Shown here: positions 22,763-31,954 of the stretch, in pieces
Position numbering within the stretch: position 1 is the first letter of the stretch
Layout: each line of letters begins with the position of its first letter
Source: Desulfovibrio mangrovi
GTDB lineage: Bacteria; Desulfobacterota; Desulfovibrionia; Desulfovibrionales; Desulfovibrionaceae
Assembly (NCBI RefSeq): GCF_026230175.1
Contig: NZ_CP104208.1
Location: 1,674,001-1,738,000 of the forward strand
Length of the DNA: 64,000 nt
Direction: 5' to 3'
The notes under the pieces: model-generated
Told to the model about the DNA's origin: nothing
What the model saw: the letters and a program-made list of their open reading frames with translations, nothing else
Database searches by the model: none
Made by a program: the position numbers and the translations under genes

Positions 22763-24694
22763 TTACGCAACGCCGGTTTTTGAGAGACGGACATAGTTCA
22801 GAAGTCCGCCCGCCCGAATAATGTCCAATTCCTTCTGCGTCAAATCATTCTTCACGGGCACCAGTCCCGCACCGTCCACGGTGATTTCCACTGTACCACC
22901 GGCAGTTACGGCAGCTACGGGAACCGTCACCTTGCCGCCCAATGCAAAGCGGTCGTAATCCGCCTTATCCTCGAGAATGAGCGGCAGAATGCCGAAGTTC
23001 ACGAGGTTGGCACGGTGAATACGGGCAAGGGACTTGGCGATAACCGCACGTACGCCCAGATGACGGGGAGCCAGTGCGGCGTGCTCGCGCGAAGAACCCT
23101 GGCCGTAGTTTTCTCCGGCCACGATGACGCCATTGTCACATGCCTTGGCACGGGCCACGAACTGTTCATCCACGCGGCTGAACACATGCTCGCTGATGGC
23201 GGGCACGTTGGAACGCAACGCGGTGATCTGAGCACCTGCGGGCATGATGTGGTCGGTGGTGATGTCGTCCCCGGCCTTGAGCAGCACTTCCGCCGTCACA
23301 GTGTCGCCGAAACCATCGAACTGCTCCAGCGGCACGATGTTGGGACCACGCGTCACTTCCACGCCGGCACCTTCGGCAGGGGGGAAGATAAAGAGGTCAC
23401 GGATGGACGGCACGTCCGCGGGCAGCTCGGGCACCGCAGGCGCATCACCCCAGGTGGCGGGGTCGGAAAACTCACCGCGGATGGCAACCATGGCCGCAGT
23501 GAGCGGGCTGACAAGATACACGTCCGCATCCTTGGTACCGGAACGGCCTTCAAAGTTGCGGTTGAAGGTACGCACGGAAACGCCTGCGGAGACGGGAGAA
23601 CCGCCCATGCCGATGCAGGGGCCGCAGGAACATTCCAGCAGACGGGCACCGGCGTCCAGCAAAGGCTCCACAAGCCCTTCACGGGCCAGCATTTTCAGCA
23701 CCTGCTTGGAGCCGGGGCTGATCAGGGTATCCGTCTCGTTGCTTACCTTGGCGGAGCCGAACAGCACGGCAACGGACTTCATGTCCGCGTAGGAAGAGTT
23801 GGTGCAGGAGCCGATGGCAACCTGATCAACTTTCTTTCCGGCCAGTTCGCGTACAGGCACAACGCGGTCGGGCATGTGCGGCTGTGCAGCCAGGGGCTCC
23901 AGCTTGGAAAGATCAATGACGATCACATCATCATAGGTGGCGTCGGCATCGGCCACCAGTTCCGACCAGTCTGCCTCGCGGCCCATGGCGGCAAGGAACT
24001 GACGGGTCTTGTCGTCGCTGGGGAAAAGAGAGGTGGTGGCGCCGAGTTCTGCCCCCATGTTGGTGATGACCGCACGTTCAGGCACGGACAGGGTGGCAAC
24101 GCCGGGACCGGCGTATTCAAATACCTTACCTACGCCGCCCTTCACGGTCAGCATGCCGAGAAGATGCAGAATGACGTCCTTGGCGGAAGCCCAGCCGGTC
24201 AGCTTGCCTTCCAGCTGCACCTTGATGACCTTGGGCATGGCGATGAAATAGGACTCACCAGCCATGGCAAGGGCAACGGAAAGACCGCCCGCGCCCATGG
24301 CAAGCGAACCGATGCCGCCTGCAGTGGGAGTATGGCTGTCGGAACCTACCAGCGTTGCGCCGGGCTTGGCGAAATTCTCCAGATGCAGCTGATGGCAGAT
24401 GCCGGTGCCGGGAGGGGAGAACACCACGCCATACTTCTGCGCCACGGTGCGCAGGTAGCGATGGTCGTCCGGATTGCGGAAGCCCATCTGCAGCGTGTTG
24501 TGATCCACATAGCTCACGGACAGGTCTGTGCGCACACGGTCAACGCCCATGGCCTCGAACTGGAGGTAAGCCATGGTGCCGGTGGCATCCTGCGTCAGGG
24601 TCTGGTCTATGCGCAGACCGATTTCGCCGCCGGGAACCATTTCACCGGAGACAAGGTGGCCCGCAATAATCTTTTGCGTAACGTTCATGGACAT
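22763..24694 (-). CDS. Aconitate hydratase (short bacterial aconitase type)
   Basis: A 643-residue [4Fe-4S] enzyme interconverting citrate and isocitrate. It is shorter than AcnA/AcnB (about 870-890) and matches the compact aconitase type of anaerobes and archaea. The cluster Cys are visible in IGSCTNSS (about residue 320) and CSCGPCIGMGG (about 390). SDSHTPTAGGIG and the C-terminal swivel-domain motifs GDDITTDHIMPAG and GENYGQGSSREHAA are intact. ATG 24694 has AGGAAG six bases upstream; the open frame extends to 24961 without a better start. In sulfate reducers such enzymes serve a usually incomplete TCA route toward glutamate (inference). Confidence 0.94.
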   Translation of the reverse strand: MSMNVTQKIIAGHLVSGEMVPGGEIGLRIDQTLTQDATGTMAYLQFEAMGVDRVRTDLSVSYVDHNTLQMGFRNPDDHRYLRTVAQKYGVVFSPPGTGICHQLHLENFAKPGATLVGSDSHTPTAGGIGSLAMGAGGLSVALAMAGESYFIAMPKVIKVQLEGKLTGWASAKDVILHLLGMLTVKGGVGKVFEYAGPGVATLSVPERAVITNMGAELGATTSLFPSDDKTRQFLAAMGREADWSELVADADATYDDVIVIDLSKLEPLAAQPHMPDRVVPVRELAGKKVDQVAIGSCTNSSYADMKSVAVLFGSAKVSNETDTLISPGSKQVLKMLAREGLVEPLLDAGARLLECSCGPCIGMGGSPVSAGVSVRTFNRNFEGRSGTKDADVYLVSPLTAAMVAIRGEFSDPATWGDAPAVPELPADVPSIRDLFIFPPAEGAGVEVTRGPNIVPLEQFDGFGDTVTAEVLLKAGDDITTDHIMPAGAQITALRSNVPAISEHVFSRVDEQFVARAKACDNGVIVAGENYGQGSSREHAALAPRHLGVRAVIAKSLARIHRANLVNFGILPLILEDKADYDRFALGGKVTVPVAAVTAGGTVEITVDGAGLVPVKNDLTQKELDIIRAGGLLNYVRLSKTGVA

Positions 24695-25055
24695 AGTCTT
24701 CTTCCTAACAATCGTCTGTTTCGCAGACGGCGTCTTCCGGCCGGAATACATCCGACCGCACATGCCGAACCGCGCACGGGTCCCAACGAGAAGCTGCTTG
24801 CTGCCTTCAGGCATACAGCAGCCTGATACCCGGCCCGATGAAATTGCGAAGACCGGATGCAATGCCACTGCACCACGGTTCCGTTTCCGGCGGACCGCCG
24901 TATCCGACCTGTCTGTCACAGGCCGCCAGCCCGATACGCCTACCGCTGACGGTCGATTCAATGCACATGCTCCGTAAAGGCGGAGACAACACCGTCAGCC
25001 ATGCTCACACATTCAGGCGCAGGGCCTAACCATTTCCCGATGTCGGGGTGGACCC
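24695..25055 (-). promoter_or_regulatory. Upstream region of aconitase, with a leader hairpin
   Basis: These 361 bases contain no gene I can support. Eighteen bases before the aconitase start is a perfect 6-bp hairpin (CGTCTG, 5-base loop, CAGACG; 24713-24729). It could be a regulatory leader element, but no known riboswitch class matches. The left neighbour's open frame continues through here without a start codon and ribosome site, so I do not extend the gene. Confidence 0.35.
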
Positions 25056-26543
25056 TTAAGGTATGTCCAGCCCTTCGCCGCGATATTCGTTCAACTTGTT
25101 TCGCAGCGTACGAACGGATATGCCGAGCATCTCCGCAGCCTGAGTACGGTTGCCGGAGGTCTGCTCCAATCCTTTGAGAATCATGATGCGCTCCATTTCG
25201 TGCAGAGGAATGACCCCCTGCGCAAAAAGCGCGCTGCCACCGTCCACGCCTGCAGCAGAATACTCCTGCGCAGTCGCGGCGCCGGCAACTTGACCGGCAG
25301 GATCCGCCATCCCGCCGGATGCCGAGACATCCGCACCATGCTCCTCTTCCTCGCCGAACAGGGGCCAGCTATCCGGATCAAGGAGAAAATGACTCTTGGA
25401 GATGGGCCCGCGCCCTGCCAGCAGGGTGGCGCGCTCCATCAGGTTCTGCAGTTCTCGCACGTTGCCCGGCCACTCATAGGAGGCCAGCCAGTCGAGCGCG
25501 TCCTGCGAAAATTCGAGAGAGGAAAGCCCGTATTCGCGGACATAGAGATTCACGAAAAAGCGGGCCAGGGCCAGCACGTCGTCACCGCGCTCACGCAGAG
25601 CAGGCAACCGCAGGGGAATGACGTTCAGACGGAAGTAAAGATCCTGCCGGAACTTGCCTTCCTTGACCCAGTCCTCAAGATTACGGTTCGTGGTGGCCAG
25701 CACACGCACGTCCACCTTCACCGTTTCAGTACCGCCCACGCGGTCCAGTTCGCTTTCCTGCAGCACACGCAGGAGCTTGGCCTGCAGGCCGAGGTCCATT
25801 TCGGAAATTTCATCCAGCAGAATGGTGCCGCCGTGAGCCAGCTCGAATTTGCCGAGCTTGCGGTTGATGGCACCAGTGAATGCACCCTTTTCATGCCCGA
25901 AAAGTTCGCTTTCAAGCAGGTGTTCCGGCAGGGCGGCGCAGTTCACGGCCACAAAGGGGCCGTTGGCCCTGTCGCTATGCGCATGCAGAAATTTGGAGAA
26001 CATTTCCTTGCCGGTGCCGGATTCGCCGGAAATGAGCACCGTGGCACGGGAGGGAGCAACCTGCTTGGCAAGGGCCAGCACGCGACGCATGACGGGATTG
26101 CTGCCGATGATGTTCGGCCCCTTTTCCGTCTCGGGCATCTGCGGCTTGCGACCGCCCAGCGTTGTGCTGGGAGGTGCCGGAATGGTCTTGCGGCCCGCAG
26201 GAATGGCGGCAACCACCTTCTCATAGACCAGAGGCTCCAGCCAGTAGTCCTGCGCCCCCAGATTCAACAGCCGTTCCGCCTCTTCCACGGAGCCCTTGTC
26301 GCTGAAGACAATCACCGGCGGAAAGGTGGCATCGTCCTGACTCACGGCAAGCAGGTCATCAACCTTGTAGCCGGGCAACTGCGGGCGCGAGAATATGACG
26401 CTCGGTCCGGACTTGCGGATGAACGCGGAGGCTCCCTTCAGATTCTCGGCAAGGCCCACCTCATACCCTGCGTCCTTGAGTCGGGGAAAGATGTGCGTGA
26501 CAGATGCTGCCGGAGCAAGAAAAAGTATACGTCTCAGTGACAT
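25056..26543 (-). CDS. Sigma-54-dependent regulator, FlrC/NtrC-like, with degenerate receiver
   Basis: A 495-residue transcription activator. Residues 4-115 have a receiver-like fold, but the phosphoacceptor site reads IFSRPQLPG with no Asp, and the acidic pocket is missing. The AAA+ domain has Walker A GESGTGKE, the sigma-54 contact loop GAFTGA, Walker B ILLDEISEMD and arginine-finger region [12 protein letters not shown] Pro/Gly/Ala-rich linker leads to a Fis-type helix-turn-helix (NRTQAAEMLGISVRTLRNKL). ATG 26543 has AAGGAAG upstream. The lack of a phosphorylatable Asp and the layout recall flagellar regulators such as FlrC/FlbD, but no flagellar gene adjoins it. Confidence 0.9.
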   Translation of the reverse strand: MSLRRILFLAPAASVTHIFPRLKDAGYEVGLAENLKGASAFIRKSGPSVIFSRPQLPGYKVDDLLAVSQDDATFPPVIVFSDKGSVEEAERLLNLGAQDYWLEPLVYEKVVAAIPAGRKTIPAPPSTTLGGRKPQMPETEKGPNIIGSNPVMRRVLALAKQVAPSRATVLISGESGTGKEMFSKFLHAHSDRANGPFVAVNCAALPEHLLESELFGHEKGAFTGAINRKLGKFELAHGGTILLDEISEMDLGLQAKLLRVLQESELDRVGGTETVKVDVRVLATTNRNLEDWVKEGKFRQDLYFRLNVIPLRLPALRERGDDVLALARFFVNLYVREYGLSSLEFSQDALDWLASYEWPGNVRELQNLMERATLLAGRGPISKSHFLLDPDSWPLFGEEEEHGADVSASGGMADPAGQVAGAATAQEYSAAGVDGGSALFAQGVIPLHEMERIMILKGLEQTSGNRTQAAEMLGISVRTLRNKLNEYRGEGLDIP

Positions 26544-26707
26544 GCCTTCCTTGATAACCTCATGCGGCCAGAATCGCAATAATCAGCGATGAACAATGTC
26601 ATAAAATGATACGTTTGGCAAAACATGGTATTGACCTGCCCCTGACGCTCCCGTAGCCTTCCGGCATTATTCCCTGTAATCTGGACCACGCCACACGAGG
26701 GATCTCC

Positions 26708-27493
26708 ATGCACGACCATGATATGGCTGCCCTGCTCCGCGCCACGCTCAATGCCGTTGCCGAAGGCACCCTGCCTCCCGGCGAGGCCGCACTGCGGCTG
26801 AAAACCGCCCCCTGCGAGGCCACCCTGAACGGCGTTCATGTGGACCACCACCGCGCCATGCGTACCGGACTGGGGGAAGCCGTTCTCGCCCTCGGCAAAA
26901 GCGACGACCGTCTCGTGACAGCGGTGGAGCGTCTGTCCGAGCAGGGAACACCGGTTCTCGCAACGCGGGTTTCAGCAGCGCAAGGAGCCCTGCTGCAGGA
27001 ACATTTTCCGCAGGGCACGCACCACCCCGACGCAGGCCTGTTCTGTCTGGGACGCGACCTTGGGTTGATGCCGCCTTTTGCAGCCACCGGCGAAGTTCTG
27101 GTGGTCACCGCCGGTGCGGCGGACATGCATGTGGCGCTGGAAGCGCTGGGTACGGCACGCTTTTACGGACTTGACGCGGGACTGGTCCCTGACGTAGGCG
27201 TGGCGGGGCTTCACCGCATAGGCCCGCACCTTGCCGCCCTGCACGAGGCGAAACTGCTCATCGTGGTTGCCGGCATGGAAGGCGCGCTGCCCAGTGTGGT
27301 GGCAGGCCTTTGCAGCTGCCCCGTCATCGGGGTTCCCACTTCCGTGGGATACGGCGCAGGCGCGGGCGGCATCACCCCGCTCTTCGCCATGCTCAACTCC
27401 TGCGCAGCGGGCATAAGCGTAGTGAACATAGACAACGGTTACGGTGCTGCGGTCTTCGCCACCAAAATTCTGAACACATTCCGTCACGAGTAG
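26708..27493 (+). CDS. larB: Nickel-pincer cofactor biosynthesis protein LarB
   Basis: A 261-residue protein of the LarB/PurE-like family. LarB carboxylates and hydrolyses nicotinic acid adenine dinucleotide, the first step to the nickel-pincer nucleotide of lactate racemase and related LarA enzymes. The N-terminal helical part (residues 1-110) is followed by the PurE-like core: VVTAGAADMHVA, the glycine-rich VAGMEGALPSVVAGL and GVPTSVGYGAGAGG. GAGGGA precedes ATG 26708. larC, larE and larA are not in the window, so they must lie elsewhere or the gene has another role. It is followed after 3 bases by a glycosyltransferase. Confidence 0.92.
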   Translation: MHDHDMAALLRATLNAVAEGTLPPGEAALRLKTAPCEATLNGVHVDHHRAMRTGLGEAVLALGKSDDRLVTAVERLSEQGTPVLATRVSAAQGALLQEHFPQGTHHPDAGLFCLGRDLGLMPPFAATGEVLVVTAGAADMHVALEALGTARFYGLDAGLVPDVGVAGLHRIGPHLAALHEAKLLIVVAGMEGALPSVVAGLCSCPVIGVPTSVGYGAGAGGITPLFAMLNSCAAGISVVNIDNGYGAAVFATKILNTFRHE

Positions 27494-27496
27494 CGC

Positions 27497-28567
27497 ATGC
27501 GTCTCGCCTTTTTCAACGCCACCCGCAAATGGGGCGGCGTCAAAACATGGACCCTCGAATTTGCCGCCGCACTGACGCGCCTCGGCCACACGGTCATCGT
27601 GCTCGGCAGGGAAGGCGCTTTCATTGAACGGGCCCTCGGCCTGGGGCTTGATGCCCGCGCCGTGGACTTCGGTCCGGATTACAACCCCATTGCCATTGCC
27701 CGCTTCATGCATTTCTTCCGTACGGAACGCATTGATGCCGCGCTGGTGAATGTAGGCCGCGACCTGCGTACGGCAGGCATTGCCGCCAAGCTTTCCGGCA
27801 TCCCGCTGGTTCAACGCGTGGGCCTACCCGAGGACATGAAAAACGTCTGGAAGGTTCGCGCGCTGCACAACTGGATTCGCCCGCACTACCTGTGTCCCTG
27901 CCATTTCAACCGCAACGGCCTGCTCGCGCATCTGCCCTGCATCGACGCGGCAGACACCACTGTCATCCACTCTGCCAAGATTCCCGCAAAAACGGCACCG
28001 GCACACGTCGGCTCTCCCCTGCAGCTTGCCACCACCAGCCAGTTGAACCGCGACAAGGGCCACGAAGAACTCATGCGTGTTCTTGCCCGCCTGCGGGATG
28101 AAGGCCATGCCTTCCACTGGCACGTGGCCGGCACCGGCCATGAAGAGGCCGCCCTGCACACGCTGGCGGACGAACTGCGACTGCAGGAACATATCACATG
28201 GCACGGTTGGACCCAAAACGTGGGAGCCATTCTGCAACAGGCCGATGTCTTTGCCCTGCCTTCCCTGAGCGAGGGGCTGCCAAACACCCTGCTGGAAGCC
28301 ATGGCTGCAGGGTGCATCCCCGTTGCCAGAAACGTTGGGGGCGTGGCAGAAGTGTGGCCTGACAGCCTGAAAGATTTTCTCATCACTCCCGGCGAGCACA
28401 GCAACGAATCCTTTCACGCGAGCCTTTCCAGCCTGCTCACGGCACAGGCCGATACCCTGCTCCGCTGGAAGCATGCGGCATGGAGCCAGTGCGTTCAGGC
28501 CTTTTCCCTGGATACGCAGGCCCGCAAACTGGAAGCCTTTTTCACGGATATCACAGGAAAACGTTAA
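27497..28567 (+). CDS. Glycosyltransferase, GT4 family
   Basis: A 356-residue GT-B glycosyltransferase. The N-terminal Rossmann half opens with the acceptor loop WGGVKTW. The C-terminal half carries LNRDKGHEELM and the E-x7-E donor-site motif in SLSEGLPNTLLEAMAAGCIPV (Glu residues 7 apart). No membrane helix or signal. It starts at ATG 27497, 3 bases after larB, and ends 5 bases before another GT4 gene. The pair probably adds sugars in sequence to lipopolysaccharide or another surface glycan, but the sugar and acceptor cannot be read from sequence. Confidence 0.9.
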   Translation: MRLAFFNATRKWGGVKTWTLEFAAALTRLGHTVIVLGREGAFIERALGLGLDARAVDFGPDYNPIAIARFMHFFRTERIDAALVNVGRDLRTAGIAAKLSGIPLVQRVGLPEDMKNVWKVRALHNWIRPHYLCPCHFNRNGLLAHLPCIDAADTTVIHSAKIPAKTAPAHVGSPLQLATTSQLNRDKGHEELMRVLARLRDEGHAFHWHVAGTGHEEAALHTLADELRLQEHITWHGWTQNVGAILQQADVFALPSLSEGLPNTLLEAMAAGCIPVARNVGGVAEVWPDSLKDFLITPGEHSNESFHASLSSLLTAQADTLLRWKHAAWSQCVQAFSLDTQARKLEAFFTDITGKR

Positions 28568-28572
28568 CCCCC

Positions 28573-29643
28573 ATGCATATCATATTCTGCACCTCATCCA
28601 GTACCAAAAGCGGCGGTTCGCGTCAGGCGCTGTACCTTGCACAGGAATTCGTCCGCAGAGGCCATTCGCTCACCTTCTTCACCCCCGCCCATTCAACCCT
28701 GCGTTCGCTGGCCCCGGAAATACACTGGGCAGACCTGCCGGACGCTCCCGGCCAGTGGCGTGCAGCCATTGAGGCCGCCCTGCCCGAAGGGGCCCCTGCC
28801 GTTTTCCATGCCTTTCATAACAAGGCCGTCAAAAAGGCTGCATGGTGGGGTCTGTGCTGGCGCTCCAGAGGCGTGGTCTGCGTGGCCCATCGAGGCGTGG
28901 TTTACAAACCCGGCAACCCCCTGCCCTACTGGTCTCCCGGCATTGGCGCGTTTGCCGTAAACTCCAAGGCCTGCGCCAAGGTACTCGCCCGTTACGGCCT
29001 CAGCAAGAAGCGCCTGCACGTGGTTTACAACGGCATTCCGGACGCCCGCACCACGCCCGCCACACCGGCGGCTGACATGCGCGCAGCCCTGAACATTCCC
29101 GAAAGCCATTTCGTCTTCGGCACCGTGGCGGGCAACAACCCCGTCAAAGGAGCCGACGTGATGCTGCGCGCCTTCGCCCTAGCCGACCTGAAGGACACCA
29201 CGCTGGTGGCGGTTGGCGTCGGAGCCGACGTATACGGACCCCTTGCCGAAGAATTGGGGATCAGCGATCGCGTCCGCCTTGTGGGGCACACGGAAAATGT
29301 GGCAGACCATCTGAACTGTCTGGATGCCTTCATCCTGCCTTCCCGTTCGGAATCCATGCCCAACACCCTGCTTGAAGCCATCCGCATGGGACTGCCGTCC
29401 GTTGCCACGGACGTAGGCGGCGTGAAGGAATTGCTGGCTGACACAGGCATTGCCGTACCCGCCGAAAATCCGGAAGCCATGGCCGCGGCCATGACGACCA
29501 TGCGCACAGACACGGACAAACGCGAAGCCTTTGCAGCCAACAGCCGCGCCCTTGCCCCGCAATACTCCATCGGCAACCGTGCCGACCGCATGGAAGCCAT
29601 CTATCGCGACCTTCTGGCCGCACGCGGACTGAGTACGCGATAA
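28573..29643 (+). CDS. Glycosyltransferase, GT4 family
   Basis: A 356-residue GT-B glycosyltransferase, similar in size and plan to its upstream neighbour. Residues 1-20 (IIFCTSSSTKSGGSRQ) form the first strand and acceptor loop. The donor half includes NPVKGADVMLRAF and the E-x7-E motif in SRSESMPNTLLEAIRMGLPSVATDVGG. I start at ATG 28573, 5 bases after the previous stop; the frame open to 28480 would overlap that gene by about 90 bases. Probably duplicated from, or co-acting with, the preceding glycosyltransferase. Confidence 0.92.
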   Translation: MHIIFCTSSSTKSGGSRQALYLAQEFVRRGHSLTFFTPAHSTLRSLAPEIHWADLPDAPGQWRAAIEAALPEGAPAVFHAFHNKAVKKAAWWGLCWRSRGVVCVAHRGVVYKPGNPLPYWSPGIGAFAVNSKACAKVLARYGLSKKRLHVVYNGIPDARTTPATPAADMRAALNIPESHFVFGTVAGNNPVKGADVMLRAFALADLKDTTLVAVGVGADVYGPLAEELGISDRVRLVGHTENVADHLNCLDAFILPSRSESMPNTLLEAIRMGLPSVATDVGGVKELLADTGIAVPAENPEAMAAAMTTMRTDTDKREAFAANSRALAPQYSIGNRADRMEAIYRDLLAARGLSTR

Positions 29644-29677
29644 CGACCCAAGGCCGATGCTCTTTCACGGGGAACAC

Positions 29678-30781
29678 ATGGCAGCAACGAAGCAGACACA
29701 GGGAACACACGGCGGCGAGGTCTACCGCCTCGCCCGCAGCATGGGCGTATCGCCTGACGCGATACTGGACTTCTCCAGCAACGCAAACTCCCTGTGTGAC
29801 GACCTGACCCGCGCCATACTCGGCGAAATCGACTATCCCTACCGCCACTATCCGGATACGTGGTGCTCCGAACTGCGGGATGTACTGGCCCGACACGAGA
29901 ATGTTTCGCCGGAATCTATTCTGGTGGGCAACGGTTCATCGGAAAATATCTTTCTGACCATTCAACAGCTGCGGCCAAGGCATGTCGTCATGCTGGCCCC
30001 CATCTTCTCTGAATACGTCAGGGCCTGCGAAGCCTTCGGCGTGCCGTACACACTCATTCCCTGCTCTGCCGACAATGGCTTTGCTTGCAGAGAACACGAG
30101 CTGAACGCGCTCAGGGAACTGCAGGCCGATCTTGCCATCATCTGCTCCCCCAACAACCCCGCCTGCGTGACCTACGACAACATGGCCGATATCCTCAGCG
30201 CCGTGCAGGCAAGCACCATCCTCGTGGACAACACCTACAGCGAATTCCTGTGGGGACTTCCTGCCTACGAAGACAACCGACTTACGGTCTACCGGGAGCT
30301 GGTGAACACAGACACGCAGGTGATCACCGTACAGAGCTTCACCAAATTCTTTTACTGCACTGGTGTACGTCTGGGATACTCAGTAGCCTCGCCAGCACTC
30401 ACAGAGAGGCTTGCCGCAGGCAAAACCCCATGGACCGTCTCGGCATATGCCGAACAGGCGGGCATTGCTTTCATGAACAGCATGCAAAGCTACAGGGACA
30501 GGTTGCACCCCATGCGGGAAGAGCGCAGACACTTTGTGAGCGCCCTGCAAGCAACCGGCGCTTTTGCAGAAGACAGGATTTTTTCGGGAGTGAATTATGT
30601 GACTGCCGGCCTGAAGACTCCTGAGCGGTCACAGGAAGTATACGCCAGCCTGCTTGAACAGGGCATTCTTGTCCGTGTTTGCGACAATATTCCGGGCATG
30701 CCCGCCGGATACTTGCGCATGCAGGTGCGGGAAGAGTCCGCATGGCGCAGACTGACCGCCGCCCTGCATTCCCCCACCTAG
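29678..30781 (+). CDS. PLP-dependent aminotransferase, CobD/HisC-like
   Basis: A 367-residue fold-type I PLP enzyme. The opening THGGEVYRLARSMGVSP..ILDFSSNANSL closely recalls L-threonine-O-3-phosphate decarboxylase (CobD), which makes the aminopropanol linker of cobalamin; histidinol-phosphate aminotransferase is the other close family. The PLP lysine is in SFTKFFYCTGVRLGY, CSPNNPACVT is the cofactor-contacting loop and LVDNTYSEFLWG the Asp strand. ATG 29678 has GGGGA upstream; ATG 29657 is possible. No cobalamin gene adjoins it, and the two glycosyltransferases upstream suggest an amino-alcohol or amino-sugar role instead. Confidence 0.82.
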   Translation: MAATKQTQGTHGGEVYRLARSMGVSPDAILDFSSNANSLCDDLTRAILGEIDYPYRHYPDTWCSELRDVLARHENVSPESILVGNGSSENIFLTIQQLRPRHVVMLAPIFSEYVRACEAFGVPYTLIPCSADNGFACREHELNALRELQADLAIICSPNNPACVTYDNMADILSAVQASTILVDNTYSEFLWGLPAYEDNRLTVYRELVNTDTQVITVQSFTKFFYCTGVRLGYSVASPALTERLAAGKTPWTVSAYAEQAGIAFMNSMQSYRDRLHPMREERRHFVSALQATGAFAEDRIFSGVNYVTAGLKTPERSQEVYASLLEQGILVRVCDNIPGMPAGYLRMQVREESAWRRLTAALHSPT

Positions 30782-31842
30782 CTGATAAGCAGTACCTTGC
30801 ACAGGGTTGCCAGTTCCCTGTCCAGTTTCTCGATGACTTCGCCCAATTCCGCAGTCTTCAGCTCCATGGCTTCCCACGCGGAAATATCCACAGGCGCCAC
30901 CCTGCAATCGTCCGTTGAGGAATATCCCATTCCTCTCACCAGCGTATCTGCCACGTGCACAAAAACGGGCTCGTCAAACTCCGTACAGGCGGAGGGATTG
31001 TGATGGTATCGTACCGCAGCCACCAGATTGGGCGGCAGGGACCAAGTCTCGAACAGCCTTGCCCCGAGGACCGCGTGGGTCATGCCAAGCGACCTGCCCT
31101 CTGCTTCAAGCAGCGAGCAGTTCTCCTCATCTGCCCTCTGCAGCACCATCTGGAGCAGATTGTGTTGCGAGCAGGTCAGGGCTAGCCAACCGATGTCATG
31201 CACCAGACCGGCCACAAAATACCGCTCCAGTCCATCCCGTCCCGCCAGCTTTGCCAAAGACTGTGTCGCCATGCCTACAGCAATGGAATGCTCCCAGAAT
31301 TGCCCGATATTCGGGCAGGTATCGGGACGTTCCTTAAAAAGCCCAAGCATGAACGTACCGAGCGCCAGTGTGGAAACCTGTCGCATTCCCAGCACCGCTA
31401 TGGCGCGGGATACCGTGTCTATGGAGGATTGAAAATTGAAAAGGGCGCTGTTTACCAGACGAAGAATGGAACTGGTCATCTTGGGGTCGAGGCTTATCAC
31501 CTGTGCCAGTTCCTGCACGGTCACATCATTGCGTTCCATGAGCGCTTGGAGCTCATAAAAAACCTGAGGCATGGAAGGTAGTTTCACCTTTGAGAGCATG
31601 CTGTCCAACGAATGCACGCAGAGCGGTTCCTGCTGCGTCTCTCCCCTTTCCTCTGTGACAAGCGGCTTGAACAAATAGGTTTCAAGCGCAAAGGTCCCGG
31701 TCTGCTTCGATCGCGCAAACAAACGGAATCTGGCCTCTGCCCGCAGCCAGTCGCACAAAGGATTCTCTCCGGCAAAATGAAAGCGCCTGGAGAGAATATC
31801 GGAAATCTTCTGCTCCAACCCTGCATCAATCAAAGATCCCAT
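30778..31842 (-). CDS. HDOD domain protein
   Basis: A 354-residue signalling protein. The N-terminal 90 residues have no recognised fold. The HDOD domain spans about 90-290: LPSMPQVFYELQALM, the LVNSALFNFQ..IDTVSRAIAVLGMRQVSTLAL block, and the helix AGLVHDIGWLAL, which unlike many HDOD proteins keeps an HD pair. HDOD proteins occur in chemotaxis, c-di-GMP and stress networks and generally lack known enzyme activity. ATG 31842 follows a GGGGTG site. Its last bases overlap those of the convergent aminotransferase gene by 4. Confidence 0.9.
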   Translation of the reverse strand: MGSLIDAGLEQKISDILSRRFHFAGENPLCDWLRAEARFRLFARSKQTGTFALETYLFKPLVTEERGETQQEPLCVHSLDSMLSKVKLPSMPQVFYELQALMERNDVTVQELAQVISLDPKMTSSILRLVNSALFNFQSSIDTVSRAIAVLGMRQVSTLALGTFMLGLFKERPDTCPNIGQFWEHSIAVGMATQSLAKLAGRDGLERYFVAGLVHDIGWLALTCSQHNLLQMVLQRADEENCSLLEAEGRSLGMTHAVLGARLFETWSLPPNLVAAVRYHHNPSACTEFDEPVFVHVADTLVRGMGYSSTDDCRVAPVDISAWEAMELKTAELGEVIEKLDRELATLCKVLLIS

Positions 31843-31923
31843 GCTCACACCCCGCAAGTATGTTTGCCTAAGGGTAGACCATCAGAAAATTCAGTGCAAC
31901 ACTTGTAATGTTCCACAACGGAC

Positions 31924-31954
31924 AAGCCCCCGGAGAGGGGATCTCCGGGGGCTT
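31924..31954. repeat. Strong inverted repeat between divergent regulators
   Basis: A perfect 13-bp stem (AAGCCCCCGGAGA / TCTCCGGGGGCTT) with a 5-base loop, about 80 bases upstream of the HDOD gene and in no coding frame. It lacks a good T tract on either strand. A second inverted repeat (GTCCG..CGGAC, 31979-32005) lies beside it. It could be the end of a short untranslated RNA read on the minus strand or an RNA stability element. The whole 330-base divergent region (31843-32172) holds only these repeats and the operator cluster at 32115-32158. Confidence 0.6.

Noticed and set aside
20467-22821. A 784-codon open frame on the plus strand
   Set aside because: It lies antisense to ppiD, whose domains, start, ribosome site and terminator are clear. 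Its product is His/Gly-rich with no fold signature, typical of a mirror frame in GC-rich DNA.
23015-24826. A 603-codon open frame on the plus strand
   Set aside because: Antisense to aconitase, which has intact catalytic motifs. The frame is a shadow of high GC codon bias.
26580-26707. A possible -24/-12 sigma-54 promoter ahead of larB (TGGCA followed by ATGG)
   Set aside because: The second element does not match TTGCA/T and spacing is wrong.
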